Numbered from the stretch's first letter, positions 8,295-18,242 are shown. The stretch is 64,000 bases of DNA from JBCCBV01 sp039033855 (GCA_039033855.1 JBCCBV010000002.1:186001-250000), one strand, 5' to 3'. The notes: generated from the sequence alone by a model not told the origin. Program-made: numbers and translations.

Positions 8295-9869
8295 TCAGCC
8301 GCCGACCTTCTCGGCCAGGAACCGCTCCACCGCGTCCAGGACGATCCGCTCCTGGCCCTGCGTGTCGCGGTCGCGCACCGTCACCGTCTGGTCCTCGAGC
8401 GTCTGGCCGTCCACCGTGAAGCAGTACGGCGCCCCGACCTCGTCCATCCGCGCATACCGCTTGCCGATCGACTGCTTGGGGTCGTACTCCACCGCAAACT
8501 TCTCGCGCAGTTGCAGGTAGAGCTTCTTGGCGACCTCGGGCATGCCGTCTTTGTTGACCAGCGGGAACACGCCGGCCTTCACCGGCGCAAACCGGGGCGG
8601 GAACCGCATGAACACCCCGCTCGGCCGGCTGTCGTCGGGCGTGAACGCCTCGCACAGCATCACCAGCACCCCGCGCGTCAGCCCGCTGGCCGGCTCGATC
8701 ACGTTCGCGATATACCGAGACCGTTCCTTGATCTCGGCCTTGTCGACGCCCTCGCCCTGCAGCCGCACCTGCAACTCCTGGTCGAAATACGACAAGTCTT
8801 TGCCCGAGTGCTCGGTGTGCTGGGTCAGGTCGAAACACCCGCGGTGCGCTACGCCTTCGAGCTCGCCGAAGCCCGGCGACGTGAACGGGTACTTGTACTC
8901 CACGTCCACGCACATCTTCGAGTAGTGGGCCAGCTCGTCGTCGTCGTGGTCGCGGAACCGCAGGTTGGCCTTGTCGACCCCCAGGCTCTCCCACCAGGCC
9001 ATACGCTGCTGCTTCCAGAAGTCGTACCACTTGGGCGCCTCATCCGGGGCGCAGAACCACTCGATCTCCATCTGCTCGAACTCGCGCGAGCGGAAGATGA
9101 AGTTCCGCGGCGTCACCTCGTTGCGGAAGCTCTTGCCCACCTGCGCGATGCCGAACGGCATCTTCACCCGCATCGTGTCCACCACGTTCTTGAAGTTCAG
9201 GAAGATCCCCTGCGCCGTTTCGGGGCGCAAGTACGCCTTGGCGTCCTCGTTGCGGATCGCACCGACGAACGTCTCGAACATCAGGTTGAACTCGCGCGGT
9301 GCGGTAAGCGTGCCCGGCTTGCTCGCATCGGGGCCGAGCACGTCGCCACGCCCGGCCTCGTCGAGATCGAGAAAAGAAGAGCCTTCGCCCTCGGCCAACC
9401 CGCCAAGCTTCTTGCCCCGCTTCTCGGCGGCCTCGCGCGCCTCTTCCTCAGCCGAGCCCACCGTAACCACCTTGCCCTTGCCGGCCTCGAACACCCACAA
9501 GTGGTCCGCCCGGTAGCGCTTCTTGCTCTCGGTGCAGTCCACCATCGGATCGCTGAAACCGCCGACGTGGCCGCTGGCTTCCCACGTCCGGGGGTTCTGG
9601 ATGATCGAAGAATCCAGACCGACCATCTGGATCGGCTCGCCGTCGGGGCCCATTGGCGGGCACTGCACGTTCTGACGCCACCACCAGTCGCGGATGGCGT
9701 TCTTGAGCTCGACGCCCAGCGGGCCGTAGTCCCAGAAGCCGTTGAGCCCGCCGTAGATTTCGCTGGCCGGGTACACGAAGCCCCGCCGTTTGCACAGCGA
9801 AACCAGGGCTTCCATCGACTTGTCCGACGGGGCGACACGCACCACGTCCTGGGCTACCGGCTCGGTCAT
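8295..9869 (-). CDS. glyQS: Glycyl-tRNA synthetase, class II dimeric type
   Basis: A 524-residue single-chain (alpha2-type) glycyl-tRNA synthetase that charges tRNA-Gly. N-terminal CKRRGFVYPASEIYGG, the RPETAQGIFLNF block, motif 2 (FRNEVTPRNFIFRSREF), EMEIEWF-like sequence and motif 3 near GLTRGVLVMLCEAF are typical. The C-terminal anticodon-binding domain begins at RFAPVKAGVFPL. A charged Glu/Lys/Gly-rich insertion sits before TAPREFNLMF, where many homologues carry a Cys-rich segment; no Cys pair is seen there. The start could be ATG 9869 or ATG 9878; neither has a strong ribosome site. Confidence 0.95.
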   Translation of the reverse strand: MTEPVAQDVVRVAPSDKSMEALVSLCKRRGFVYPASEIYGGLNGFWDYGPLGVELKNAIRDWWWRQNVQCPPMGPDGEPIQMVGLDSSIIQNPRTWEASGHVGGFSDPMVDCTESKKRYRADHLWVFEAGKGKVVTVGSAEEEAREAAEKRGKKLGGLAEGEGSSFLDLDEAGRGDVLGPDASKPGTLTAPREFNLMFETFVGAIRNEDAKAYLRPETAQGIFLNFKNVVDTMRVKMPFGIAQVGKSFRNEVTPRNFIFRSREFEQMEIEWFCAPDEAPKWYDFWKQQRMAWWESLGVDKANLRFRDHDDDELAHYSKMCVDVEYKYPFTSPGFGELEGVAHRGCFDLTQHTEHSGKDLSYFDQELQVRLQGEGVDKAEIKERSRYIANVIEPASGLTRGVLVMLCEAFTPDDSRPSGVFMRFPPRFAPVKAGVFPLVNKDGMPEVAKKLYLQLREKFAVEYDPKQSIGKRYARMDEVGAPYCFTVDGQTLEDQTVTVRDRDTQGQERIVLDAVERFLAEKVGG

Positions 9870-10084
9870 CACGTCCATCCGTTCGCGAAAAAACTCGCCC
9901 CGCAGGCCGGCCGCGACGCTCCAACGCCACGCCGCCCGCCCACGGGTCCACAAGCCCCGCCGGCTCGCCGAACGGGACGGGGAGTCTACGGCATCCCCGG
10001 CCGGGCCCGACCAACAGGCCGCGGTCGGTGCCGAGCACCTCTACGAGCAGCTAGACCGCTTCAGGATGTCGTGCTCTGCACGGC

Positions 10085-10420
10085 TCAGTCCATCGCCAGC
10101 CGGACGCCGCGGGGCGCCTGCTCGGTGGTGTGCTCGGCACGCCGGGCCATCGCTCGGGATAGCGCCGGACGGACCCAACTCAGCACGCCGGCAACGGCGA
10201 CGGAGGTCCACACCAGCAGGTTGCACGCCAAAAACGCGATCCACGCCGCCAGCAACGGCTTGGCGAAGGTCATCAGCCCCACGGCCCACGGCGCCGACGC
10301 CGCCGTCAACAGCCCGGTGGCCAACAGCAGGTGACGCAGCCGCACGGGGCGGTAGGCCCGGACGGGGGCGGGAACCACCACGTCGTTTACTTCTCGTTCA
10401 ATGGCTTCGGTACGGGTCAT
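10085..10420 (-). CDS. Small membrane protein of unknown function
   Basis: A 111-residue protein with two hydrophobic segments in its middle (roughly residues 30-52 and 57-80) and a basic, Arg-rich C-terminus. No family is recognised. The ATG at 10420 is chosen because AGGA lies eight bases upstream; ATG 10429 is an alternative. It lies upstream of glycyl-tRNA synthetase on the same strand with a gap of about 215 bases, so co-transcription is uncertain. Confidence 0.6.
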   Translation of the reverse strand: MTRTEAIEREVNDVVVPAPVRAYRPVRLRHLLLATGLLTAASAPWAVGLMTFAKPLLAAWIAFLACNLLVWTSVAVAGVLSWVRPALSRAMARRAEHTTEQAPRGVRLAMD

Positions 10421-10673
10421 GACAAACATCCTTGGATTGCCGCGCAGCAACACATCGGGGCGAGGGACGGACCGACAGCGTCGGGCCGGGCCGGGGGGAC
10501 CGTGTTGTGCAAGGCAGGGTGGAAGCAGCGCTTCCGGTTAGGCAGGAACCCGATGCAAACTTCGCGCAGCGGGCCGATGGTGTGGAGTGGGCCCCGATTC
10601 CCCCCGGGGCCGCAGGCAGCTTACTCATCGGGCCGGGCGGGGCAAGGGCTTTGAAAGCCGATTGATGAAGTTC

Positions 10674-11687
10674 TCACGCAACCGGCAACGACGCCCGCCG
10701 GAGCCTGTCGTTGATCGCTCGGCCGAGGCCGGCGTCCTCCACCGCGACCGCCATGAGGTCGGTCAGATCGGCAGCGTCCAGCGCGCGCATCGCCGCGAAC
10801 AGCCCCGCCGCCGAGGCCCGCAGGTCGCTGCCCTGCCGAAGCCGATGGCTCGCAACAAACCCCGCCGACCGATCCGCCGATCGACCGGCCGAATCGTCGG
10901 CCAACCCCGGCGCCAGCAACCCCACCGAACGATCTGGTTCTTCTGAGATAATCCTGGCCACGTCCGCCGCGTCGTCCCACGCCTCGAACAACCGCATCGG
11001 CGTCCGCGGCGCGTAGTGGCGGTCCAGCATGCCCGGCGAAGCGGGGCGCGAACCGCTGCTCCGCACCTCGGGCAGTTCACCCAAGACGCCCGCCAAGGAT
11101 TCGGTCGTGAGCGCGCCCAGGCGCAGCACCGCGGGATGCCCTGCGGCGTCAAACCCCACCACCGTGGATTCCAGGCCGTGCACGCACGCCCCCCCGTCAA
11201 GCACAAGAGACACCGCGTCGCCCAGTTCCTGCCGAACGTGCTCGGCCCGGGTCGGGCTGATCGACCCAAACCGGTTGGCCGACGGCGCCGCCAACGGAAC
11301 CCCCGCCGACGCGATCAATGCGCGCGCCACCGGATGGGCCGGGGCCCGCAGCGCCACGGTGTCCAGCCCCGACGTAGCCAGGTCCGCCACCGCGCCGGCC
11401 TTGCGCGGCAGGACCAGCGTCAACGGGCCGGGCCAGAACGCCTCGGCCAAACGCAACGCCTCCGCCGGCCAAGGCGCATCGGTCAACCCCCGGGCCATGT
11501 CGCGATCGAGCACGTGGACGATCAGCGGGTCGAAGCTCGGCCGGGCCTTGGCCTCGAACACCCGGGCCACCGCCGTGCCGTGGGTCGCGTCGCACGCCAG
11601 GCCGTAAACGGTTTCGGTGGGCATGCCGACCAGCCCGCCGGACCGGACGACCTGCGCCGCCTGGGCGATGTCTTGTTCGCTCACCAT
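10674..11687 (-). CDS. Threonylcarbamoyl-AMP synthase (Sua5/YrdC)
   Basis: A 337-residue enzyme that makes threonylcarbamoyl-AMP from threonine, bicarbonate and ATP for the t6A modification of tRNA. The N-terminal YrdC domain shows PTETVYGLACDA, KARPSFDPLIVHV, WPGPLTLVL, APSANRFGSISPT and ESTVVGF blocks. The PGMLDRHYAP block opens the extra C-terminal Sua5 domain, making this the long Sua5 form rather than the short YrdC/TsaC form. It lies 49 bases after the phosphohexomutase gene on the same strand. Confidence 0.93.
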   Translation of the reverse strand: MVSEQDIAQAAQVVRSGGLVGMPTETVYGLACDATHGTAVARVFEAKARPSFDPLIVHVLDRDMARGLTDAPWPAEALRLAEAFWPGPLTLVLPRKAGAVADLATSGLDTVALRAPAHPVARALIASAGVPLAAPSANRFGSISPTRAEHVRQELGDAVSLVLDGGACVHGLESTVVGFDAAGHPAVLRLGALTTESLAGVLGELPEVRSSGSRPASPGMLDRHYAPRTPMRLFEAWDDAADVARIISEEPDRSVGLLAPGLADDSAGRSADRSAGFVASHRLRQGSDLRASAAGLFAAMRALDAADLTDLMAVAVEDAGLGRAINDRLRRASLPVA

Positions 11688-11736
11688 CGGAGCGGCCTTC
11701 CAATCCGGTCATGCAAGCGGAGAAGCAACAACATCC

Positions 11737-13155
11737 TCACGCCGGATCGATCCCGAGCGCTGCGCGGGCCGCGTCGATCAGCCGCTGCGCTTCGGCCTGG
11801 GTCGGCGCCTCGGCGATCAACCGGACGATGGGTTCGGTGTTGCTCGGGCGCACGTGCAGCCAGGCCTGGGCCCAATCGAGCCGTACGCCGTCTTGCGCAT
11901 CGGCCCGGGCGTCTGGGAACGCCTCGGGCAGCTTGTCGCCGAGCGCGGCGACCACGGCGTCGGACACCGGCGCCTTGGCCTTGACGATGGCGTAGGCCGG
12001 GACCTCCTGGGCGATGCGCGACAACGCCGCCCCGCGCTTGGCCAGCATCTCGCAGATCAGGGCCATGCCCACCAGCGAGTCGCGCACCTGGCCGACCTTG
12101 GACCAGATGATGCCGCCGTTGCCTTCGCCGCCCCATTCGCAGCCGTGCTCGCGCATGGCGCCGGCCACGTTGGCCTCGCCCACACGCGTGCGGATCACCC
12201 GGCCGTCGCACCGGGCCGCCACGTCGTCGATCATCCGGCTGGTCGACAGGTTCGCCGCCGCCAGCCCGCCCCGCTCCAGCCGGTGCGCCACGCAAAGCGC
12301 CAGCGTGTACTCCTCGCCGAGATACACACCCGCTTCATCGACGATGGCCAGACGGTCGGCGTCGGGGTCCTGTGCGAAACCGGCGTGGGCCTCGGCCTTG
12401 GCGGTGGCCTCGCACAAACCGGTCAGGTTTTCGGCGGTCGGTTCCGGCGTGTGCGGGAACACACCGGTCGGCTCGGCGTGCATCGAGACCATCTCCACCC
12501 CAAGCGCCTCCAGCAGCAGACGCGCTTCCACGCCGCCGGCGCCGCAAACCGAGTCCACCACGACCCGCAGCCCGGCCGAACGCACCACCTCGATGTCGAT
12601 ATGCCGCAGCACCGCCTCGGCGTGCCAGGCCGCGCCGCCGTCAAAGCTCCACGACTGACCGCAGCCGTCAGCGGAAACCCGGTCGATGTCGCCTTGCTTG
12701 AACCGCTCAATCAGCTCGGCGCTCTCGTGCGCGGGAGGCGAAGACCCGTCGGCCCGGATCGGCTTGAGCCCGTTCCACGGCGCCGGGTTGTGGCTGGCGG
12801 TCACCACCAGCGCCCCGGCCGCGCCGAGCCGGCGCGCCGCGATCGCCACGCCCGGCGTCGACAGCACGCCCAGCCGGACCACGTCGCATCCCGCGGCCAT
12901 CAGGCCCGCCGCCGCCGCGTCCGCGAGCGCCCGGCCCGACCGACGGCTGTCGCGCCCCAGCGCCACCACCGGGCGACCTGTTGGCGATACCACCGCCCCG
13001 CCGCCGCCGGCCTTGACCCAGCTACCGAACACCCCGCCGAACCGCGCCGCGTCTTCGGGCCTGAGCGAGCCGCCCACGATGCCGCGCATGCCGCTCACGC
13101 TCAGCATCAACGGGTCCGCGGCCGCCGGTTGGTTCTGCTCTGTGGTTTCGCTCAT
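11737..13155 (-). CDS. Phosphohexomutase (phosphoglucosamine or phosphomanno/glucomutase)
   Basis: A 472-residue alpha-D-phosphohexomutase that shifts phosphate between C1 and C6 of a hexose. The phosphoserine is Ser121 in TASHNP. The metal loop is DPDADRL, the sugar-specificity loop is GEGNGG and the phosphate-binding loop is RPSNTEP. The last two resemble archaeal-type GlmM/ManB forms more than standard bacterial GlmM (GEQSGH, RPSGTEP), so the product could be glucosamine-1-P or mannose-1-P/glucose-1-P. It is the first gene of a pair with Sua5 and is divergent from the MqnD-like gene. Family is firm; substrate is not. Confidence 0.88.
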   Translation of the reverse strand: MSETTEQNQPAAADPLMLSVSGMRGIVGGSLRPEDAARFGGVFGSWVKAGGGGAVVSPTGRPVVALGRDSRRSGRALADAAAAGLMAAGCDVVRLGVLSTPGVAIAARRLGAAGALVVTASHNPAPWNGLKPIRADGSSPPAHESAELIERFKQGDIDRVSADGCGQSWSFDGGAAWHAEAVLRHIDIEVVRSAGLRVVVDSVCGAGGVEARLLLEALGVEMVSMHAEPTGVFPHTPEPTAENLTGLCEATAKAEAHAGFAQDPDADRLAIVDEAGVYLGEEYTLALCVAHRLERGGLAAANLSTSRMIDDVAARCDGRVIRTRVGEANVAGAMREHGCEWGGEGNGGIIWSKVGQVRDSLVGMALICEMLAKRGAALSRIAQEVPAYAIVKAKAPVSDAVVAALGDKLPEAFPDARADAQDGVRLDWAQAWLHVRPSNTEPIVRLIAEAPTQAEAQRLIDAARAALGIDPA

Positions 13156-13301
13156 CGCCCGCCGCCTTTCCTGACCAGAGGCTCGTGAGAACGCAACCTA
13201 GCCGAACCCGTCCGCACCCGGAGACCCCCGGACGCACCCGGCCAGACCCGGGCGATTCCGGCCGTTTCGCGCAGACCGCCGAGCGCCCGGCGCATAGAGT
13301 C

Positions 13302-14267
13302 ATGCCCATGACCACCGCCCCAGCCTCGACCCGCCTGCTCCGACTCGGCCACAGCCCCGACCCCGACGACGCGTTCATGTGGTGGCCGCTCGCCGACTTC
13401 GTCGGGCCCGACGGCAACCGCTACGCCCCGCAGATCGACACCGGCGATTACCGCTTCGAACACGTGCTCGAAGACATCGAGTCGCTCAACCAGCGCTGCA
13501 ACCACGCCGAGCTCGAAATCACGGCGTTGTCGATCCACCAGTACCCTTTTGTCGCCGACCGCTACGCCCTGACCGCCTGCGGATCCTCCATGGGCGACGG
13601 CTACGGCCCGATGCTCGTGGCCAAGCCCGGCAAGCTCGCGTCCGCCGACGCCCCGGTCGAGCACCACCCCGCTGCACTCACCGACCCCGAGCGCCTGCGC
13701 GGCGCCCGCATCGCCATCCCCGGCAAGCGGACCACCGCGTTCTTGACCTTCCAACTCTTGTTGCGCGACCACGGCCTGAGCCCCGACGACCTGCACATCG
13801 AGTTCGTGCCGTTCGACCAGGTCCTCGACCGCCTGGCCGACGACACGTTCGACGCCGGCGTCATCATCCACGAGGGCCAACTCACCTGGGCCGAGCACGG
13901 CGTGGCCCCGCTGATCGACCTGGGCGCCTGGTGGAAAGCCACCCGCAACCTGCCCCTGCCGCTGGGGGGCAACGCCATACGCCGCGACCTTGGCGAGCAC
14001 CTGGGCCCGATCTGCACCGTGCTGCGCAATTCGATCGACTACGCGCTGCAGAACCGCGAGCAGGCCGTGAAGTTCGCCCTCCAATACGGGCGCGGGCTCG
14101 ACGCGGACACGGCCGACGAGTTCGTCGGGATGTACGTCAACCGCTGGACGCTCGACTACGGCGACACCGGCCGCGCGGCCGTGGCACAACTGCTGACCGA
14201 GGCCGCCGACGCCGGGCTCGTGCCGGCCCTGCCGGACCTGGGCTTCAACTTCGTCACCGGCGGCTGA
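13302..14267 (+). CDS. mqnD: Menaquinone biosynthesis enzyme MqnD-like (futalosine pathway)
   Basis: A 321-residue periplasmic-binding-like-fold enzyme, expected to turn cyclic de-hypoxanthine futalosine into 1,4-dihydroxy-6-naphthoate. Family signs are the N-terminal HSPDPDDAFMWWPL and the later GVIIHEGQLTW. An acidic substrate pocket loop and the LPLPLGGNAIRRDLG block follow. Its presence implies menaquinone is made by the futalosine route rather than the classical Men route. Two in-frame ATGs (13302, 13308) are possible starts. It is followed after 44 bases by a glycosyltransferase on the same strand. Confidence 0.87.
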   Translation: MPMTTAPASTRLLRLGHSPDPDDAFMWWPLADFVGPDGNRYAPQIDTGDYRFEHVLEDIESLNQRCNHAELEITALSIHQYPFVADRYALTACGSSMGDGYGPMLVAKPGKLASADAPVEHHPAALTDPERLRGARIAIPGKRTTAFLTFQLLLRDHGLSPDDLHIEFVPFDQVLDRLADDTFDAGVIIHEGQLTWAEHGVAPLIDLGAWWKATRNLPLPLGGNAIRRDLGEHLGPICTVLRNSIDYALQNREQAVKFALQYGRGLDADTADEFVGMYVNRWTLDYGDTGRAAVAQLLTEAADAGLVPALPDLGFNFVTGG

Positions 14268-14311
14268 CCCGGGCCACAACCCAAGCGCTCGCCTGCCGTT
14301 AGCTTGCGCGG

Positions 14312-16099
14312 GTGACGCCGACCCTCCGCCCCACCACGGCCTCGGCCATCCGTGCCGGCCTGTTCAGCCCGACCGGGCTGCTGTTCGCGGTCTGCGCCGC
14401 CTCGGCGATCTGCTTCGTGCTCCAGGCCGGCTTCGCGCCGCTGCGCGGGTCCGAAGGGCGCTACGCCGAGGTCGCCCGCACGCTGGCCGAATCCAACGAC
14501 CCCGCACGGTGGTTGGCGCCGCAGTGGCGCGGGCAGGTCCACCTGACCAAACCGCCGCTCGCCTATTGGCCGCAGGCGGTCGCGATCCGCGTCTTGGGCC
14601 CGACCGAGTTCGCCGTACGGCTGCCGTCGGCCCTGGCGTCGATCGCGCTGGTGATCATGACCAGCGCCTGGGCCGGCATGGCGTTGGCCGGTCCGCGCAT
14701 CCGCCGACGACGCGCCCGCTGCGCCGCCGCGGCCGCCGCCTGCCTGTTGGCCACACCGTTGCTGCAGGCCGTCGGCCGGCTGGGCATCACCGACGCGCCC
14801 TTCGCCGCGTGCTGGACGGCCGTGCTCCTGGCCGGACACGCCGCCGCCCGGGCCACCAACCCGCGAACCCGCCGACGCGCCGCGATGGCGATGTGGGCCT
14901 GCGTCGCCTTGGCCACGCTCATCAAAGGGCACGCCGGCCTGCTGCCCCCGGCCATCGTCATCGGCTGGCTCGCCTGGGCCCGCGACCGCACGGCCCTCAA
15001 ACGCCTGCGGATCGCCGTCGGCCTGCCGTTGTCCCTGGCGCCGGTGCTGCTCTGGGCCGCGGCCGTGGCCAGCTTCGAACCCGGGGCTTGGGATGTCTGG
15101 ACCGGCCAAACGCTCGGCCGGCTGACCGACAACGCCGACCACGCCCAGCCCTGGTGGTTCTTCTTCCCGATCGCCATGGCCGGGCTGTTCCCCGCCACCG
15201 CGCTCATCCAGGTCGCCTTCCGCACCGGCCGTCGACAAGCACGGCTCGAGGGCTTCCTCCAAAACGACGTGCGCGCCACCGTGCAAGGCCTGTGCGCCTG
15301 GGCCATCGTCTTGCCCTTCCTCGTGTTCTCGCTCCAGAGCGGCAAGCTGATGAGCTACCTGCTGCCGATCGCCCCGCCCGCGGCGATCCTGGCGGCCGTG
15401 TGGGTCGAGCGATGGCTCGACTTTGCGCCCTCGATCGATCGGCGGTTCGCCCCCAGCCCCACCGCCTGCCTGATGATCGGAGCGATCGTCGCGGTCGCCA
15501 CGCTGGTGCTCGGCGCCCGTTTCTACTTCGGCCAATGGCCCGACACCGCCACGGCCCTGGCGGCGGCGATCCCCGCAGCGCTCGCCATTGTCGCCGTGGG
15601 CCTGCACCTGAGCGCCGAGCGCGCGCCCAACCCCACCACCCGCCGGCGATGGGCCCTGGCGTCGGCCCTGGGCACCGTGGCGCTGCTCGGGCCGGCCTTC
15701 GCCGCGGTCGAAACCCACATCTACCGCTCGCCGGCGCCCGCGCTCGCCGAGCACGCCAAGCAAACCCTCGGCATGGAACGGCCGCAAGTCGGCCTCGTCG
15801 GCTTCGACGTGCCGGGCCTGGGCTTCTACACCGGCGCCACGGCGGGCCGGGTCGACCCCCGCTTCCCACGCGAGCAGTGGCAGGCCATGCGCAAAGACAA
15901 CCTCGTCCTCTACGCCGAGCCCAGCGCCTGGCAAGACTTCAACCAGCAGCCATTCAACCTGTTGCACCGCCGATACCAGCCGCTCGGCCAATACAAGCCC
16001 CAACCCACTGGCGACACCGCGTACGACCTATACCGGCCGCGCCCGCGCTCCCTGCAGCCCGACCGCCAGGGCGAACTCGACCTGCCCGTGCCTCGATAA
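14312..16099 (+). CDS. GT39/ArnT-type membrane glycosyltransferase
   Basis: A 595-residue polytopic glycosyltransferase of the ArnT/PMT_2 class, closer to the family consensus than the copy at 0.3 kb. The first extracytoplasmic loop has GSEGRYAEVARTL, with an acidic catalytic residue, and then LTKPPLAYW. GRLGITDAPFAACW is the second conserved loop and IKGHAG the third. The GTG at 14312 starts just before the first hydrophobic segment. A soluble C-terminal domain of about 120 residues follows the last membrane helix. The acceptor could be lipid A, a secreted protein or a polysaccharide. Confidence 0.85.
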   Translation: MTPTLRPTTASAIRAGLFSPTGLLFAVCAASAICFVLQAGFAPLRGSEGRYAEVARTLAESNDPARWLAPQWRGQVHLTKPPLAYWPQAVAIRVLGPTEFAVRLPSALASIALVIMTSAWAGMALAGPRIRRRRARCAAAAAACLLATPLLQAVGRLGITDAPFAACWTAVLLAGHAAARATNPRTRRRAAMAMWACVALATLIKGHAGLLPPAIVIGWLAWARDRTALKRLRIAVGLPLSLAPVLLWAAAVASFEPGAWDVWTGQTLGRLTDNADHAQPWWFFFPIAMAGLFPATALIQVAFRTGRRQARLEGFLQNDVRATVQGLCAWAIVLPFLVFSLQSGKLMSYLLPIAPPAAILAAVWVERWLDFAPSIDRRFAPSPTACLMIGAIVAVATLVLGARFYFGQWPDTATALAAAIPAALAIVAVGLHLSAERAPNPTTRRRWALASALGTVALLGPAFAAVETHIYRSPAPALAEHAKQTLGMERPQVGLVGFDVPGLGFYTGATAGRVDPRFPREQWQAMRKDNLVLYAEPSAWQDFNQQPFNLLHRRYQPLGQYKPQPTGDTAYDLYRPRPRSLQPDRQGELDLPVPR

Positions 16100-16138
16100 G
16101 CGCCCGCAGTACCGGCGCCTCAGCCACGCCCAGCCGCC

Positions 16139-16753
16139 TTAGCCGGCGAACTGCTTGAAGTGCGTGTCCTGCGTCGGCACCGCGAACTCGAGAATGTCGT
16201 GCAAGATCCGGCCCGGCGAGCCGATCGAGTCGATCTCGGTAATCAGCTCTTTCGGGTAGTGGCCCAGCACCGGCGCCGTCTCCTGTTCGTAGACCTCCCA
16301 CCGGTGGCGGATGACTTTTTCGTCCGCGTCGTCGTGGCGGTTCTGCTTGAGGGCCCGGCGGCGCAAGCGGTCGAACATCGCCGTCTCGTTGCTGCAGGTC
16401 AGGTGGACGACCTTGAGCACCTCGATGTGGCTGTCCATCAGCTTGGCCTGCTCGAGCGTGCGCGGGATGCCGTCGAGCACCAGCAGGTCGGCCGTGGGCT
16501 TGAAGTCCCCCAGCACGGTCCGCGCGTGGATCGCCTGAGCCCACATCCCCACCGTCACCCCGTCGGGCACCAGCTCGCCCCGCGAGGAGTGCTCGTAGAA
16601 CTGACGGCCCAGGTCGCTCGAGATATCGATGTTGCGAAACACGTCCCCGCAAGAGCAGTGGTAAAAGCCCGGGATCGACCCCAGCACCTTGCCCTGGGTC
16701 CCCTTGCCCGCGCCCGGCGCCCCGAACAACAGCAGCGTCTTGTATTTGTGCAT
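16139..16753 (-). CDS. adk: Adenylate kinase family, short-LID form
   Basis: A 204-residue nucleoside monophosphate kinase converting ATP plus AMP to two ADP. The P-loop is GAPGAGKGTQ at residues 10-19, the NMP-binding region holds SCGDVFR, and DGIPRTLEQA is the conserved Asp-Gly-x-Pro-Arg block. The LID is short, with NRHDDADEKVIRHRWEVY resembling UMP/CMP kinases and eukaryotic AK1; the long zinc-type bacterial LID is missing. AGGA lies just upstream of the ATG. It is convergent with the glycosyltransferase and divergent from iscS. UMP/CMP specificity is possible. Confidence 0.85.
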   Translation of the reverse strand: MHKYKTLLLFGAPGAGKGTQGKVLGSIPGFYHCSCGDVFRNIDISSDLGRQFYEHSSRGELVPDGVTVGMWAQAIHARTVLGDFKPTADLLVLDGIPRTLEQAKLMDSHIEVLKVVHLTCSNETAMFDRLRRRALKQNRHDDADEKVIRHRWEVYEQETAPVLGHYPKELITEIDSIGSPGRILHDILEFAVPTQDTHFKQFAG

Positions 16754-16886
16754 CCGATCCTGCCCGACACGGCGAGGGCCGGCCCAGCGCCGACCGCGTC
16801 ATAACCTACACCCCCGTTAGGCCCGAGGCGCATCGATTCGCCCCGGCCCCGGCCGAGCACTTGCCCCAATTTGAGCGCGCAGGCGC

Positions 16887-16916
16887 TTGCCCGGGCCTGT
16901 TCAGGCGTTCTATAGT
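16887..16916 (+). promoter_or_regulatory. Candidate sigma-70-type promoter of the Isc cluster
   Basis: TTGCCC at 16887-16892 and TATAGT at 16911-16916 are separated by 18 bases in the gap between adk and iscS, about 105 bases upstream of the iscS start. The -10 box is a good match in very GC-rich surroundings; the -35 is moderate. No IscR-like operator was recognised. Confidence 0.4.
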
Positions 16917-17021
16917 GTTGAGACCGGGTCGCAGTTCCAGAAGACCGGCCCGGCCCTTTGCCGATGTCCACCAGACGCGCCTGCCCACGGCCCGCGCGTC
17001 GCCACCGACCGGATGCACCCC

Positions 17022-18242
17022 ATGGCCCTGAAGTTCCCCGTCTATCTCGACCACAACGCCACCACCCCGATGGACCCCCGCGTCCTCGAGGAAATGCTGC
17101 CTTACTTCACCGAGAAGTTCGGCAACGCGTCGAGCCGTAACCACCGCTACGGGTGGGAGGCCGAGGCCGGCGTCGACAAGGCCCGCCAGCAGATCGCCGA
17201 CCTCATCGGCGCCACGCCCAAGGAAATCGTCTTTACCTCCGGCGCCACCGAGTCCAACAACCTGGCCATCAAGGGCGCCGCCGAGATGTACGCCTCCAAG
17301 GGCAAGCACATCATCACCGCGCTGCACGAACACAAGGCCGTGCTCGACCCCTGCAAACGCCTGCAGAAACAGGGCTACGACGTCACCTGGCTCGAGCCCG
17401 GCGGGGACGGCGTCATCACCGCCCAGCAAGTCAAAGACGCCATCCGCCCCGACACCATCCTCGTGTCCATCATGTGGGCCAACAACGAGCTCGGCACGAT
17501 CAACGAAATCCCCGAGATCGGCGCCGCCTGCCACGAACACGACGTGCTGTTCCACACCGACGCCACCCAATGGGTCGGCAAGATGCCCACCGACGTGGTG
17601 CGCGACAACATCGACCTGCTCTCGGCCACCGGCCACAAGATCTACGGGCCCAAGGGCGCCGGCTTCCTCTACGTCCGACGCCGCCGACCCCGCGTCCGCC
17701 TGACCCCGTTCATCGACGGCGGCGGCCACGAACGCGGCATGCGCTCGGGCACCCTCAACGTCCCGGGCATCGTCGGGCTGGGCGCCGCGTGCGAGCTCGC
17801 CGGCCAGGTGATGGACGACGAACAGCAGCGCCTGCTCAAGCTCCGCAAGAAGCTCGAAGACGGCGTGACCGCCGGCGTGGCCGAGGCCGTCGTCAACGGC
17901 CACCCCGAACGCCGCTTGCCCGGCACCACGAACATCTCGTTCCCCTACGTCGAGGGCGAGTCGCTCATGATGGCCGTCAAGGAAATCGCCGTGTCCTCCG
18001 GCTCGGCCTGCACCTCGGCGTCGCTCGAACCCAGCTACGTGCTCAAGGCCCTGGGCGCCGGCGACGAACTGGCCCACAGCTCGATCCGCTTCGGCCTCGG
18101 CCGGTTCACCACCGAAGAAGAGATCGACTACACCATCGAAAAGGTCGTGACCAACGTCCTCAAACTCCTGGACATGAGCCCGCTCTACGAAATGGTGAAA
18201 GACGGCGTCGACCTGAGCACCGTCGAGTGGGGCGCCCACTAA
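17022..18242 (+). CDS. iscS: Cysteine desulfurase, IscS type
   Basis: A 406-residue PLP enzyme that removes sulfur from cysteine and passes it to IscU for Fe-S cluster assembly. The N-terminus YLDHNATTPMDP, the PLP lysine near residue 206 in SATGHKIYGPKG and the catalytic Cys near 330 in SSGSACTSAS are all present. The active-site loop and total length match IscS rather than SufS. ATG 17022 is used; ATG 17013 is nine bases upstream in frame. It is the first gene of a cluster with iscU, a small membrane protein and an IscA-type carrier. Confidence 0.96.
   Translation: MALKFPVYLDHNATTPMDPRVLEEMLPYFTEKFGNASSRNHRYGWEAEAGVDKARQQIADLIGATPKEIVFTSGATESNNLAIKGAAEMYASKGKHIITALHEHKAVLDPCKRLQKQGYDVTWLEPGGDGVITAQQVKDAIRPDTILVSIMWANNELGTINEIPEIGAACHEHDVLFHTDATQWVGKMPTDVVRDNIDLLSATGHKIYGPKGAGFLYVRRRRPRVRLTPFIDGGGHERGMRSGTLNVPGIVGLGAACELAGQVMDDEQQRLLKLRKKLEDGVTAGVAEAVVNGHPERRLPGTTNISFPYVEGESLMMAVKEIAVSSGSACTSASLEPSYVLKALGAGDELAHSSIRFGLGRFTTEEEIDYTIEKVVTNVLKLLDMSPLYEMVKDGVDLSTVEWGAH

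Noticed and set aside
8040..10334. A 764-codon open frame on the plus strand
   Set aside because: It lies antisense to glycyl-tRNA synthetase, is rich in Arg/His/Leu without a fold, and is a shadow of that GC-rich gene.
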